Shown here piece after piece: positions 27,631 through 37,772 of a DNA stretch of 64,000 nucleotides (within the stretch, counting starts at the first letter, position 1; every line of letters starts with the position of its first letter). This stretch comes from Candidatus Sulfuritelmatomonas gaucii (GTDB lineage: Bacteria > Acidobacteriota > Terriglobia > Terriglobales > Acidobacteriaceae): contig OKRB01000013.1 of the NCBI GenBank assembly GCA_900290245.1, positions 1 through 64,000 of the forward strand, in the 5' to 3' direction. Below the pieces are notes generated by a model. That model made no database searches and was not told the DNA's origin. It saw only the letters and a program-made list of their open reading frames with translations. The position numbers were made by a program, and so were the translations under genes.

Positions 27631-28526
27631 TGTGAATTTGCCTGAGCACCAAAGTGGAGATCAATTTTGTTCTTGAGAAAGCAAACGGATTCGCGCAGAT
27701 CGTTCATCCCGTTCATCCCGTCTTCAATCGAGATCCAGGAGTCAAATCCAACGGAGCGCAATGTCGAGAAGATCCGGTCGTAATCATTCAGCCCTTTGCC
27801 GATGACGCCATGCGCCAGCCGGTTTGCATAGCCGAGTGAGGACTCCTCTCGGCGCAGGTCTTCGATGGTTCCGGCCTTCAAGTAACGATCGCTTGCATGC
27901 ATCGTGACGACCCGTTCTCTCACGCGCTCCAGCAGCACAAGCGGATCTTCGCCTGCGAGGATTGCATTCGATGGATCGTAGTTGACACCGAACCACGGCG
28001 ACTCAATCTGATCCACAATCTCGACGAAGACGTCCATTTTCTGCGCGAACTCGGGATACTCCCAGTAATTGTCCTTGTAGTGGTTTTCCATGGTGAGGAT
28101 CACACCGTGTTCCTCGGCAAAAGGCAATAGAGATTTCAGTACGCGCACTACCTGCGCCACTCCATCTTTGAGTCCGAGTCCAGGCCGTCGCTGGCCTGAC
28201 AGTACGCGGCAATAGCGGCCTCCAAAAAACGCGGTCATCCGGATCATTTGCTTTTCCCGTTCCACTTCCCTTTCGAGAAGCAGCGGGTCCGGCTGGGTGA
28301 AATCGGGCGAACAGCACAGCATCGGCATCGCGAGACCGTGCTGCTCGAGGGCGGCTTTCACCTCATTCAAAAACGCTTCATCGTCACGCAAGAATCCGGA
28401 ATAGAATTCCAGGCCTTCAACACCGAGCGTCGCCGCAAGCTCGATCCATTGCACAACGGTCATGGTGCGATGAATGCACAGCTCGTCCATGAAGCATTTA
28501 GGGAATACCGCCAAGCGCGGCTTCAC
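27627..28526 (-). CDS. Sugar phosphate isomerase/epimerase (xylose isomerase-like TIM barrel)
   Basis: 'VQWIELAATLGVEGLEFYSGF...GVILTMENHYKD...FGVNYDPSNAILAGEDPLVLLERVRERVVTMHASDRY'; start placed at GTG 28526, overlapping the upstream stop by 4 nt. Confidence 0.87.
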   Translation of the reverse strand: MKPRLAVFPKCFMDELCIHRTMTVVQWIELAATLGVEGLEFYSGFLRDDEAFLNEVKAALEQHGLAMPMLCCSPDFTQPDPLLLEREVEREKQMIRMTAFFGGRYCRVLSGQRRPGLGLKDGVAQVVRVLKSLLPFAEEHGVILTMENHYKDNYWEYPEFAQKMDVFVEIVDQIESPWFGVNYDPSNAILAGEDPLVLLERVRERVVTMHASDRYLKAGTIEDLRREESSLGYANRLAHGVIGKGLNDYDRIFSTLRSVGFDSWISIEDGMNGMNDLRESVCFLKNKIDLHFGAQANSQ

Positions 28527-29332
28527 GGCTCGACTGCCTTGGGCGGATTGCGCCCGATCATCGGATACTGACTCAAGTCGAGAACTGTGCCATTGACCAG
28601 CGCCGCCTCGTCGGAGAGAAAATAAACGGCGGCCCACGCAACGTCTTCGGGAGATAGCAGGCGACCCGCGGGAGCAAACACCTTTGGGAGCCTCGTCGGC
28701 CAATCTTCAGGCAGGCCTTCTTTCATTTTCAATGCGTACTCGTTCGGCGTCAGCGTCCAGCCCACATTCAAGAGGTTCACGCGGATTCCTTCTGCTCCGT
28801 GGGCGTCCGCAACATTGCGCGTGAGTGTCATCAGCGCGCCTTTGCATGTGGAGTAAATGCACTGGGACCGCTCGCCGCAATAAGCATTCACTGAGCCGAT
28901 ATTGAGGATCCGTCCGCCACCCTGCCTGCGAAAGTGCGGCAACACAGAACGAATCAGGAAGAATGGCGCCTTCAGATTGACGGCAATCGTGCGGTCGAAT
29001 GCCTCGAAATCCGTCTCTTCGATGGTGCCGCGCGTCATGAGGGCCGCATTGTTCACAAGGCCATCGATTCTTCCGAAGCGAGCCACGGTTTTGTCAATTA
29101 GCGCTGCGGGAACTTCGGGATCTTCGAGCGCACCGACAACAAAGGCAGCATTGCTTCCAATCTCTTCCGCCAGCTTTTCTGCTTGATCGCGGCGGCGCCC
29201 ATGAATCATCACCTGCGCGCCTTCACGCGCAAAGATGCGCACCATGCCTTCGCCGATCCCAGTGGTTGACCCGGTCACCAGGATGACCTTGTCCTTGAGG
29301 CGTGTGCTCGCGGGCAATTTCGATTCGCTCAT
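28523..29332 (-). CDS. SDR-family oxidoreductase
   Basis: 'LKDKVILVTGSTTGIGEGMVRIFAREGAQVMIHGR', 'LVNNAALM', 'YSTCKGA'. Confidence 0.93.
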   Translation of the reverse strand: MSESKLPASTRLKDKVILVTGSTTGIGEGMVRIFAREGAQVMIHGRRRDQAEKLAEEIGSNAAFVVGALEDPEVPAALIDKTVARFGRIDGLVNNAALMTRGTIEETDFEAFDRTIAVNLKAPFFLIRSVLPHFRRQGGGRILNIGSVNAYCGERSQCIYSTCKGALMTLTRNVADAHGAEGIRVNLLNVGWTLTPNEYALKMKEGLPEDWPTRLPKVFAPAGRLLSPEDVAWAAVYFLSDEAALVNGTVLDLSQYPMIGRNPPKAVEP

Positions 29333-30363
29333 GGCCTCAACACACCTTTCACGATCGAGCCCGAATGCATGGCTTCAAACGACACGCGCCAGTCATCGAG
29401 AGGAGCCACACGGTTGAGGATAGGACGGAGATCGATTTTACCTGACGTCAGTAACACGAGCACGCTTTCCCACATCGACCAGTTATGCGAAAAGCTGCCC
29501 TGCAAGGTAACGGCTTTCTGCACGAGCTGGTCAAGCGAGAAGTTCAGTGGTTGCGGCCCCCACCCCACCTTTGTAATCTGCCCTGCCGGCCGCACAATGT
29601 CGAGGGCCAGCTTGAGCGACGCCGACACACCCGCAGCGTCGATAACGAGGTCGACTCCATAGCCATCGCCGTGGCCTCTCAACCATTCCGGAACATTCTC
29701 TCCTTGCGCTCCGAGAACTGTGTCAGCGCCGATCTGCCCCGCAACTTCGAGCCGCTTTGCGTCGGCAGCCGTTCCAATTACAATCAGGTGCCCGGCCCCG
29801 GACAGCTTTGCCATAGCTGCGCACAGCAGTCCGATTGGGCCTGGTCCGATGACCGCAACTGTATCGCCCGGGCGCACGCGTGAGTTCGCGCAAACCGCGT
29901 TATACGCCACGCAACACGGCTCTGTGAGAGCAGCGCTCTCGAGTGGCAGTGAAGCCGGAACATGATGAAGGCATCGCGATGGCACTTTCACATATGAAGC
30001 CATCGCGCCGTCCACTCCATACCCGAAGCCGAGGCGCCCCGGTTCAAGGTTGTAGAGGCCGCGGCGAATAAGCGCCGAATCCCTGGGCAGCACCGCCGCA
30101 GTTTCGCTGACCACGCGATCGCCTTCTTTGAATTCGGAAACGCGTTTCCCTGCCTTTGCAATGACGCCTGCGAATTCATGACCCAGGACCACGGGATAAT
30201 TCACTTTCCAGCTTTGGCTGCCGTGATACTGATGCAGGTCACTTCCGCAGATCCCGACAGAATCCACGCTTAACAAGACGTCCTCTTCGCCAATCTCCGG
30301 AACGGGTAGGTCCCGAAGCTCCACCGAGCCGGGATCTTTCGCGAAGTTCACCAAACCGACCAT
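29329..30363 (-). CDS. Zinc-binding MDR alcohol/polyol dehydrogenase
   Basis: 'SVGICGSDLHQYHGSQSWKVNYPVVLGHEFAGVIAKAG', 'GDTVAVIGPGPIGLLCAAMAKLSGA'; start at internal Met. Confidence 0.92.
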   Translation of the reverse strand: MVGLVNFAKDPGSVELRDLPVPEIGEEDVLLSVDSVGICGSDLHQYHGSQSWKVNYPVVLGHEFAGVIAKAGKRVSEFKEGDRVVSETAAVLPRDSALIRRGLYNLEPGRLGFGYGVDGAMASYVKVPSRCLHHVPASLPLESAALTEPCCVAYNAVCANSRVRPGDTVAVIGPGPIGLLCAAMAKLSGAGHLIVIGTAADAKRLEVAGQIGADTVLGAQGENVPEWLRGHGDGYGVDLVIDAAGVSASLKLALDIVRPAGQITKVGWGPQPLNFSLDQLVQKAVTLQGSFSHNWSMWESVLVLLTSGKIDLRPILNRVAPLDDWRVSFEAMHSGSIVKGVLRP

Positions 30364-30560
30364 GGATTGTGCTGACACAAGAACTCCGGTGTTAGGTTGG
30401 TTGCTGCCGGTGCGAGCGCAAGTCTCGGCATCGATTAATGTAGCGAAACGCAATTCGCTACGACTAGGGACATCACACGATTTTTTCCCGTAAGCCTACG
30501 CACTGGCCGGTTCATCGAATCCCTCCGCCCAAGTTCTACTGGCGCCACAATCGAGCCCGC

Positions 30561-32978
30561 TCATTTTAGCGCAAGCTTCAATTCGATTTTCTTGCCCACG
30601 TAATCCGCAACCGCATCCGCATCGTTGGAGACACTCTCGCCGATGCCATGCCCGTGGCCTACCAGAACAATCCGGAAGGCGATGTGTTCGGACATATCTC
30701 GAAATGACCCAGCACGTTCGCCGAGGGTCAACGTCGCCGAAGCATCATCCCACTGAATGGGTATCACGGAGGATGCGCCGTGTTCGTAACCGTAGCCGTC
30801 TCCCTCGTCCTGGTAGAGATCGAATGTGCCGTCCGCGCCGCGATAGATGCGCAGCTCGATAGGCCAGGCAGTCCGCTGTCCAGCGTACTCGATCTCCGGC
30901 CCAAGGGGTACAATCGATCCCGCGCGTATGAATAGTGGAATCCTGTCGAGCGGAGCGTCCGCCTCAAGCTCCTGCCTGCTCGTGGTCTTGTCACCGCTCC
31001 AGAAGTTGTACCAGGCAGGCGCGGCCGGCAGATAGACATCCCGCTTTTTCGCTCCCTGCTTCCATACCGGGCTCACCAGGAAAGCCGGTCCGAACATATA
31101 CTCATCCGCGATGTCCGCGACTTTGGGATCGGTCCGCCAATCGATGATCAGAGGCCGCTGCATGGTGTAGTCGTCGTGCGTCACCTTCCACGCCAGCGAA
31201 TAAATATACGGCAACATCCGGTAGCGCAGCCGGTCGTATTCTTCGAGGGCAGGCTCGACCTTGTCGTAGGTCCAAATCTCGTTGTGCGGGCGATGACCAT
31301 GCGTCCGGAATATGGGGCAGAATACCCCAAACTCAAACCACCTCAGGTACAGTTCCTGATACTCCGGCGACGTCATTGATGCGCTTTCATCGTAGGGGAA
31401 GTATCCGGCCACGTCGGTTGTCCAGTAGGGCATCCCACTGACAGCGAAATTCAACCCCGCCGCAATTTGTCGGCGCAGCGCCCAGTTGGTGGGATACACG
31501 TCGCCACTCCAAACAATTGCTCCGTTGCGCTGCTCTCCTAAAAAGGCCGATCGCGTGAGAAGCAGTACTCGCTTTTCTTGCGACACCTGCTTCCAGTGCT
31601 CCGCGATCCCTCCGGTGTGGAGCAAAGGATAGATATTCGTGTACATCGTACCGCTGCCGATCGCCAGCTTCTTACCCAAGAGCAGCGCGTCACCCTCATG
31701 AGGACCAAAGTCCGGCTCCGATGCATCCAGCCAGAACGCATCCCACCCCTCGGCCAAAAGCGGTCCGGGAAGGCTCTTCCAGAAGAAGTCGCGGGCCGCA
31801 GGATTCGTCGCGTCGTATTGTTCCGTCCCTGGAATCAGCCAACCGTTCTTCTTCATCGTTTCGAGATCCACGGAGCCATCTTTGTATCCGCCCCACACCG
31901 AAAGCATGGTGTGCACATGCGCATCATGCAGTTCTTTCAGCTCCGCAGGCACGTCGGTATACTCTGGCCGGAACTCCGGATCGCCCTTCACCTTCCACCA
32001 GCCTCCATCCTGCACGATGCAGTCGAGCGGGATATGCTCCGACCGGTAGCGCCGGGGCACATCAAGAATTGCCGCTTGCGACTCGTACGTGTCCTTCGAC
32101 TGGAAAAATCCGTACGCCCACGCAGGCAGCATAGGGGCATGCCCGGTCATCTGCCGATAGTGGTGAATGATCTGGTCGAAATCAGGTCCGTAAATGAAGT
32201 AGTAGTCCACTGCCTGAGCGGCCGCCGAGCTGAAACTGAACACCTGCGCGTAGCGGTTGTCGAAGGTTGTCAGCGACGCTGTATTCCAGAGCAAGCCATA
32301 GCCCTTGCTTGAAAGCAACAGAGGCACGGCAACGTCAGTGTTGTTCTGTGCAAGCTCAACTGTTGCGCCGCGATAGTTGAACATGCCGTTCTGATGCTGG
32401 CCCAGGCCATAGAGCCCCTCGGTCATGCCGGGTGAAAAGCGGTCTTCCGTGTGGAAAGCACTCATGCCATCGACTTGCACAGGTTCGTAGGTGCGCGGAA
32501 TCCGCGCGAACTCCTTCAATAGGTCAACACCGTCAGTTGAGGAGAAGGTCAGATTGCCTCCCGGATCCTGAATGTTCACCAGCAATTTGGCTGTCTTGAG
32601 CGACGGGGCCGCTGCATCGCGTGTGAAGGTGAAGCTGGCGCCGGGGCATGACGCCGATCGATCCAGCATCCACGGCTGTGCTGGCGAGGCGCCCTGCGCC
32701 GGGGCATTGCTCGGGAAAGCCACAACATGAATCACCGAATCGCCGCACGCCATCACCCGTACGGTCTCGCTCCCCACTTCCGCTTCGAATCCATCCGCCG
32801 TCTGGTGGACCGCCATCGGCGGTGCAGGAGTGACGTCGCTCGTTGCGGCGGCTCTCGCTTGAAAGCCGATCGCAAGACAAGCGATCAACGTTCCATGTCG
32901 AACAAATGACGGCTGTGCCTTAAGCGAAGGCATAACACTCCATACCTTTAAGAATTGGTCAATTCGTGTCCCTGGCAC
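30561..32978 (-). CDS. Glycoside hydrolase family 31 (alpha-xylosidase/alpha-glucosidase-like)
   Basis: Nucleophile motif 'WDAFWLDASEPDFG'; 'PLDCIVQDGGWW', 'MPYWTTDVAGYF', 'RLRYRMLPYIYSLAW'. Confidence 0.93.
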   Translation of the reverse strand: MPGTRIDQFLKVWSVMPSLKAQPSFVRHGTLIACLAIGFQARAAATSDVTPAPPMAVHQTADGFEAEVGSETVRVMACGDSVIHVVAFPSNAPAQGASPAQPWMLDRSASCPGASFTFTRDAAAPSLKTAKLLVNIQDPGGNLTFSSTDGVDLLKEFARIPRTYEPVQVDGMSAFHTEDRFSPGMTEGLYGLGQHQNGMFNYRGATVELAQNNTDVAVPLLLSSKGYGLLWNTASLTTFDNRYAQVFSFSSAAAQAVDYYFIYGPDFDQIIHHYRQMTGHAPMLPAWAYGFFQSKDTYESQAAILDVPRRYRSEHIPLDCIVQDGGWWKVKGDPEFRPEYTDVPAELKELHDAHVHTMLSVWGGYKDGSVDLETMKKNGWLIPGTEQYDATNPAARDFFWKSLPGPLLAEGWDAFWLDASEPDFGPHEGDALLLGKKLAIGSGTMYTNIYPLLHTGGIAEHWKQVSQEKRVLLLTRSAFLGEQRNGAIVWSGDVYPTNWALRRQIAAGLNFAVSGMPYWTTDVAGYFPYDESASMTSPEYQELYLRWFEFGVFCPIFRTHGHRPHNEIWTYDKVEPALEEYDRLRYRMLPYIYSLAWKVTHDDYTMQRPLIIDWRTDPKVADIADEYMFGPAFLVSPVWKQGAKKRDVYLPAAPAWYNFWSGDKTTSRQELEADAPLDRIPLFIRAGSIVPLGPEIEYAGQRTAWPIELRIYRGADGTFDLYQDEGDGYGYEHGASSVIPIQWDDASATLTLGERAGSFRDMSEHIAFRIVLVGHGHGIGESVSNDADAVADYVGKKIELKLALK

Positions 32979-32984
32979 CGGCGC

Positions 32985-34040
32985 TCATCCTGCGGCTGGA
33001 ATCATCGACATCGGGGGATTACGATTTACGCCCCATCCTGCGGCTGCGCGTTGGTGCCAATACGGATAAACAAGCGTCTGCTCGCTCGCGTAATCCAGTC
33101 TCGCGACCTGACTCGGCGTCAACTTCCAGCCTGCAGCATCCAGATTCTCCTTGAGCTGAGCTTCATTGCGCGCGCCCAGAATGACGCTTGCCACCGTGGG
33201 CCGCTGCAGAAGCCAGTTAAACGAAAGTTGCGCAACCGTTTTGCCGGTTTCCCGGGCAAGCTCCTCAAGAACATCCATGACGCGATAAAGATATTCACTC
33301 TCGACCGGCGGTCCAGCCTCTGCCGTTTTGTGCAGCCTGCTGAGCTCAGGCAGCGGTTGTCCGCGGTGAATTCTACCTGTCAGGCGCCCCCAGCCTAGCG
33401 GGCTCCAGATCAGGGCACCAACTCCCTGATCGACCCCGAGCGGCATCAACTCCCATTCGTATTCGCGGCCGATCAGCGAGTAGTACACCTGGTGCGCCAC
33501 GTAGCGCGCCCATCCAAAGCGATCTGAAACCGCCAGCGACTTCATCAAATGCCACCCGGAAAAATTCGAGCAGGCGATATAGCGAACCTTGCCCGCGCGG
33601 ACCAGCGTGTTCAGGGTGTCGAGCGTTTCCTCGACGGGCGTGACCGCGTCGAATCCGTGAATGTGATAGACGTCGATGTGATCGGTCTCCAGCCGTCGCA
33701 GGCTTCCTTCGCATTGCTCAATCAGGTGAACGCGTGACGCTCCCTGGTCATTGGGGCCGTCGCCCATCGGAAAGAATGCCTTGGTCGAAATGTAGACCCG
33801 ATTTCGTTTTTCCTTGAGCGCCTTGCCTAGAACCTCTTCCGCCAGCCCGTTCGAGTAGTTGTTCGAAACGTCCACGAGATTAATGCCGGTGTCGAGGCAC
33901 ATGTCGAGCATGCGTTTCCCTTCGTCCACGCCCACCTGTCCCCACGCGCGAAAGAGCTCGCTGCCGCCGCCGAATGTAGCCGTCCCCAGGCTCAATGCCG
34001 AGACATTCAGGCCCGACCGGCCAAGAAATCGGTACTCCAT
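32985..34040 (-). CDS. Aldo/keto reductase
   Basis: 'MEYRFLGRSGLNVSALSLGTATFGGG', 'INLVDVSNNYSNGLAEEVLGKAL', 'IDVYHIHGFD'. Confidence 0.93.
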   Translation of the reverse strand: MEYRFLGRSGLNVSALSLGTATFGGGSELFRAWGQVGVDEGKRMLDMCLDTGINLVDVSNNYSNGLAEEVLGKALKEKRNRVYISTKAFFPMGDGPNDQGASRVHLIEQCEGSLRRLETDHIDVYHIHGFDAVTPVEETLDTLNTLVRAGKVRYIACSNFSGWHLMKSLAVSDRFGWARYVAHQVYYSLIGREYEWELMPLGVDQGVGALIWSPLGWGRLTGRIHRGQPLPELSRLHKTAEAGPPVESEYLYRVMDVLEELARETGKTVAQLSFNWLLQRPTVASVILGARNEAQLKENLDAAGWKLTPSQVARLDYASEQTLVYPYWHQRAAAGWGVNRNPPMSMIPAAG

Positions 34041-34098
34041 TTCGAACCTCCTTGCATGGCGAATCCTGCCTGGCGCGGAATAAAAGGGAAAGAACGCG

Positions 34099-35631
34099 CT
34101 ATCCGTTTGCCGCTTCAAACTTCAGCGTCCATGCGTGTTCGCAGGGGCGGTTAGCGGCTGATTGCAGTTTTTCGGGAAGGCTGATAATGGTGCCCCGGCT
34201 CGAATCAAACCGCCATTCGAGCGCAGCATCCGATCCCATCAGAGTCACGCGGGATCTTTCGGCAGGCCGCACGGATTTGAGCGCAAGCTCCGTCCCTGGC
34301 CATTCCGTCAGAATCGCAAACACAAATTGGCGGTCCTTGGAACGCGTGAAGCGGACTGTATCGCCTTCTGCCCACCGCCCACCGTCGCGCGGGCGCGTGG
34401 CATAGATCGCTTCGCCATTCACTTTCAACCACGCGCCGGCCGCCTTCATCTGCCGGACGGCTTCGGGATGAAACTCGCCGAGCGCACTGGGTCCGACACC
34501 CACCATCAGGCCTCCCCCTTTGGCAACCGTATCAACGAGCGTGCTCACAATCCAGCCGGTGCCTTTGTAATTCGCAGCTTTTGGATCGTAGGAGAAATCC
34601 GTTCCCAGCGGGTTGATGCAGAACCACGGCTTGTCTGATCCAACCATCGACGCGGGAATGGCGCGCTCCGGCGTGAAATAGTCGCCGTAGTTCCCGATGC
34701 CGCGATTGCGGAGCATGACATCGGGCTGCAATTCGCGCAGCTTCATAACGGTTTCGCGCAATTCGGGCCACACCTTCGCACCCAGCCACATATCCAGGCA
34801 GAGCATGTCGATCCGGCCGTAGTTTGTCAGCAATTCCTCAAGCTGCTCGCGATGGCGTCGCAACATGTGCGCCACTTCAGCATCGCTTGGGTCCGGAACG
34901 ATGACCGGGTGGCCGTGGTACGTGCGCTGCGTTCTTTCCCAATCAACAGGCGCCATCAAGATTCGCGAAGACGGGACCTGCAGCGGATGCACCACGTAGG
35001 GTCGAAAATCCGCGTCGTACCAGTCGGGGTGCGAGAAGTAGAGATCGATCTTGATGCCGCGCTTGTGCGCCGCATCGCAAAGCTCCTTCACCACGTCGCG
35101 GCGAAACGGAGTCTCCATGATCGAGTACGCCAGGTCGCACGATTCGATCTTGGGACCGCCCGCGGCCATCCAGTTCGCCCGGTTCTTGACCCTCGTCCGC
35201 GTGTCAAACATGGAGAAGCCTTCATGATGTTTTGAGGTGAAGGCAAACATCTTCATGCCGCTTTCGGCAAAGATGTCCATCCACCGGCCGGCGTCAAAGC
35301 CGACAGGATTCCAGGTTTTGTAGAGGTCGTTGTACTTTTGCCGGTCGGCGAACGACATCTCAAGAAACGGCCAGGACTCGGCGCCCCTGCTCCAGATGGA
35401 GTAAATTCCCCAGTGAATCCGAATCCCGAACTTCATGTCCTGAAAAGCTTCGTAAGCGCTGGCGGGAGCTGAATGGTAGCCGGCGATCGGCGTGGTTTCG
35501 ATATACGGGGTGTCCTTCAACTGCGATTCCGGGAACCCGGGAGTCCGCTCCGGCACCTGCTGGATGCCCCGGCAGGTGCAAGCACCCGTGAAAGCTGCCG
35601 CAGTTGTGGCGAGAAATTCTCTTCGATTCAT
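34099..35631 (-). CDS. Glycoside hydrolase family 29 (alpha-L-fucosidase), TAT-exported
   Basis: 'MNRREFLATTAAAFTGACTC'; 'FQDMKFGIRIHWGIYSIWSRGAESWP', 'MKMFAFTSKHHEGFSMFDTRT', 'RIDMLCLDMWLG'. Confidence 0.9.
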   Translation of the reverse strand: MNRREFLATTAAAFTGACTCRGIQQVPERTPGFPESQLKDTPYIETTPIAGYHSAPASAYEAFQDMKFGIRIHWGIYSIWSRGAESWPFLEMSFADRQKYNDLYKTWNPVGFDAGRWMDIFAESGMKMFAFTSKHHEGFSMFDTRTRVKNRANWMAAGGPKIESCDLAYSIMETPFRRDVVKELCDAAHKRGIKIDLYFSHPDWYDADFRPYVVHPLQVPSSRILMAPVDWERTQRTYHGHPVIVPDPSDAEVAHMLRRHREQLEELLTNYGRIDMLCLDMWLGAKVWPELRETVMKLRELQPDVMLRNRGIGNYGDYFTPERAIPASMVGSDKPWFCINPLGTDFSYDPKAANYKGTGWIVSTLVDTVAKGGGLMVGVGPSALGEFHPEAVRQMKAAGAWLKVNGEAIYATRPRDGGRWAEGDTVRFTRSKDRQFVFAILTEWPGTELALKSVRPAERSRVTLMGSDAALEWRFDSSRGTIISLPEKLQSAANRPCEHAWTLKFEAANG

Positions 35632-35856
35632 TGGTCGTTCGTATCTGGCCCCTGCCGGACTACCTGGGCTCAATTCCATGGGAAAGGAGCTGGGCGCACC
35701 TCTGAAGGCCGAGAATTAATATGTCAGAAAGTCTCCTGTTCGTGCAAGTAATTTCGTATTTTCCATTATTTTCATATAGTTCTTGCTTTGATCGCTGTTT
35801 TTTGCTATGTCAGTAATTGGGCCCAATAGCCTTTCACCCCTACTTTGCGAGGGTTA

Positions 35857-36603
35857 ATGGATCTCCACGGCAAGGTTTGCCTGGTTACAGGAGGCAGCAG
35901 CGGGATCGGCGCTTCGACCGCTTTACGACTGGCGCGCAAGGGCGCTCGCGTGATTTCGGCTTCCAGGCGAGGTTCATGGCAAGCCCGAAGCCCACTCTCT
36001 CGCGAGAGCATTGGCCTCGATGTCCATTTTCTGAAGGCAGACGTCAGCGAGCCTGAAGCCTGTCGGAGCTGTGTTGATCAGGTCGCACGAGATTTTGGCC
36101 GCCTCGACATTCTGGTTCACGCGGCAGGCAGCCCGGTGCCCGGTGGGCTCTATGAAGTGTCTGACGAATGCTGGATGAGCGCCTTTGCGGTCCACGTGCA
36201 TTCCGTTTTTCACCTTTCCAAGGCAGCGGCTCCCCACATGGCAAAGCAAGGCGAGGGGGCCATTATCCTGCTCAGCTCGGCGGCGGGGCTGCGCGGCTGC
36301 CAGGGCGCGCTGGCATATGGAGTCGTGAAAGGCGCGCTGCCGCAGTTTGCGCGCGCGCTGGCTCGCGAGCTCGCCCAAGAGAACATTCGCGTGAACTGCG
36401 TGTCCCCTGGCATTATTCGGACACCCTTTCAGGACCACCTGACTCCCGAGCAGATTTCCACGAACGTTCGCAACCGCATCCCCCTGCGCAGGGAAGGCCA
36501 GCCCGATGAGGTCGCCCGCCTGATCGAATCTCTCATTGAAAATGACTTCATCACGGGAGAAAATTTTGTGATCGATGGCGGCATGAGCATGCGGATTGTC
36601 TGA
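35857..36603 (+). CDS. SDR-family oxidoreductase
   Basis: 'MDLHGKVCLVTGGSSGIGASTALRLARKGARV', 'LVHAAGS', 'YGVVKGA', 'VSPGIIRTPFQ'. Confidence 0.93.
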   Translation: MDLHGKVCLVTGGSSGIGASTALRLARKGARVISASRRGSWQARSPLSRESIGLDVHFLKADVSEPEACRSCVDQVARDFGRLDILVHAAGSPVPGGLYEVSDECWMSAFAVHVHSVFHLSKAAAPHMAKQGEGAIILLSSAAGLRGCQGALAYGVVKGALPQFARALARELAQENIRVNCVSPGIIRTPFQDHLTPEQISTNVRNRIPLRREGQPDEVARLIESLIENDFITGENFVIDGGMSMRIV

Positions 36604-36641
36604 CTTCCGGTGCAAGCCAGTTTGCATTCCAGCGCGGACTT

Positions 36642-37772
36642 CTAGCGCTGCAGCCCCGCAGAAGCGCTTGCCGATGAAGTGTGTGATGCTCCGTCGATCA
36701 CCGGACGAATGTGACTGGCGCGTCCCTGAATTGCGCCTGGCTGGGAACGAACGCGACGGCGATAGGCTGCCGGAGTCATGCCGGCAATCTTGCGAAACAC
36801 CGTGCCGAAATAGCTCTGATCGCAGAAGCCTACTTGCTGGCTGATGCTCACCATGGACTCATCTGATTGCGCGAGGAGCCGCTGAGCCTGCTCGATGCGG
36901 AAGTGATTCAGGTAGGCGACAAACGACAGGCCGGTCACTTGCTTGAAGAAGTTCATGAAATACGATTCACTCATTCCGCACATGCGCGCGGCCTGGCGAA
37001 CCTGGACCGAGCTACCCAGGTTGTCACCGATGAATCGGAAGAGGGGCCTGAGCCGGTCGAGCGCACGCTCCTGGCGCCGAAACGTCTCGATGGTGCCCGC
37101 GTAGGCGGCGTACTGGTTCACGAGCAGCATGAGCACCATCTTCAAGTACGTTTTTACGGCGAGCCGTGCGCGCGGCGTCGACGCGGGTAGTTCCGCCTGA
37201 ATGCTTAGCATCAGGTCCAGCACCTGGCGGGGAATTCCTGCTTTGGCCGGCACAATGTGGGGGAACTCGGCGTCCTGCAACAGGAAGGGCGTCAGATATC
37301 CTGCGCTATCGTCCGCTCCATCGCAGCAGATAAACTCGGGTTCAAAGAAGAGGGCTGCGATCGTCAACGGAGATTCCGATTGGCACTCAATCCGGTGATA
37401 GAGCGTGCTGCCGATTACGGCCAGATCGCCTTCATGGAAGGGCAACAGCCGATCCTGGATGTGACACACGCCATAGCCGGAGCAGAGATACAGAATCTCA
37501 AAGTAACCGTGACGGTTCATCCGTACGCGCTGGCGGTCATGCGTCGTCATAAACAGCACGTCGACCGGACACGATTTACTGAACGGCCAGATGTGCACCC
37601 CCTCAGCGTTGATCTGGGGCTCGACCAGGCTGAAGGTATCCTTCAATGGTTTGCGCGGCGTTTGCACGCGGGGAGATTCCCTGCTCGAACCAGGCAACAG
37701 CCGTAGCCAATTCGAGACTTTGCGGTTCTTCAAGTCAGTGTTCGATTCGGAAGACTTCTTCGACCTCGCCAT
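36642..37772 (-). CDS. AraC-family transcriptional regulator with cupin sensor domain
   Basis: C-terminal 'QAARMCGMSESYFMNFFKQVTGLSFVAYLNHFRIEQAQRLLAQSDESMVSISQQVGFCDQSYFGTVFRKIAGMTPAAYRRR'. Confidence 0.93.
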   Translation of the reverse strand: MARSKKSSESNTDLKNRKVSNWLRLLPGSSRESPRVQTPRKPLKDTFSLVEPQINAEGVHIWPFSKSCPVDVLFMTTHDRQRVRMNRHGYFEILYLCSGYGVCHIQDRLLPFHEGDLAVIGSTLYHRIECQSESPLTIAALFFEPEFICCDGADDSAGYLTPFLLQDAEFPHIVPAKAGIPRQVLDLMLSIQAELPASTPRARLAVKTYLKMVLMLLVNQYAAYAGTIETFRRQERALDRLRPLFRFIGDNLGSSVQVRQAARMCGMSESYFMNFFKQVTGLSFVAYLNHFRIEQAQRLLAQSDESMVSISQQVGFCDQSYFGTVFRKIAGMTPAAYRRRVRSQPGAIQGRASHIRPVIDGASHTSSASASAGLQR

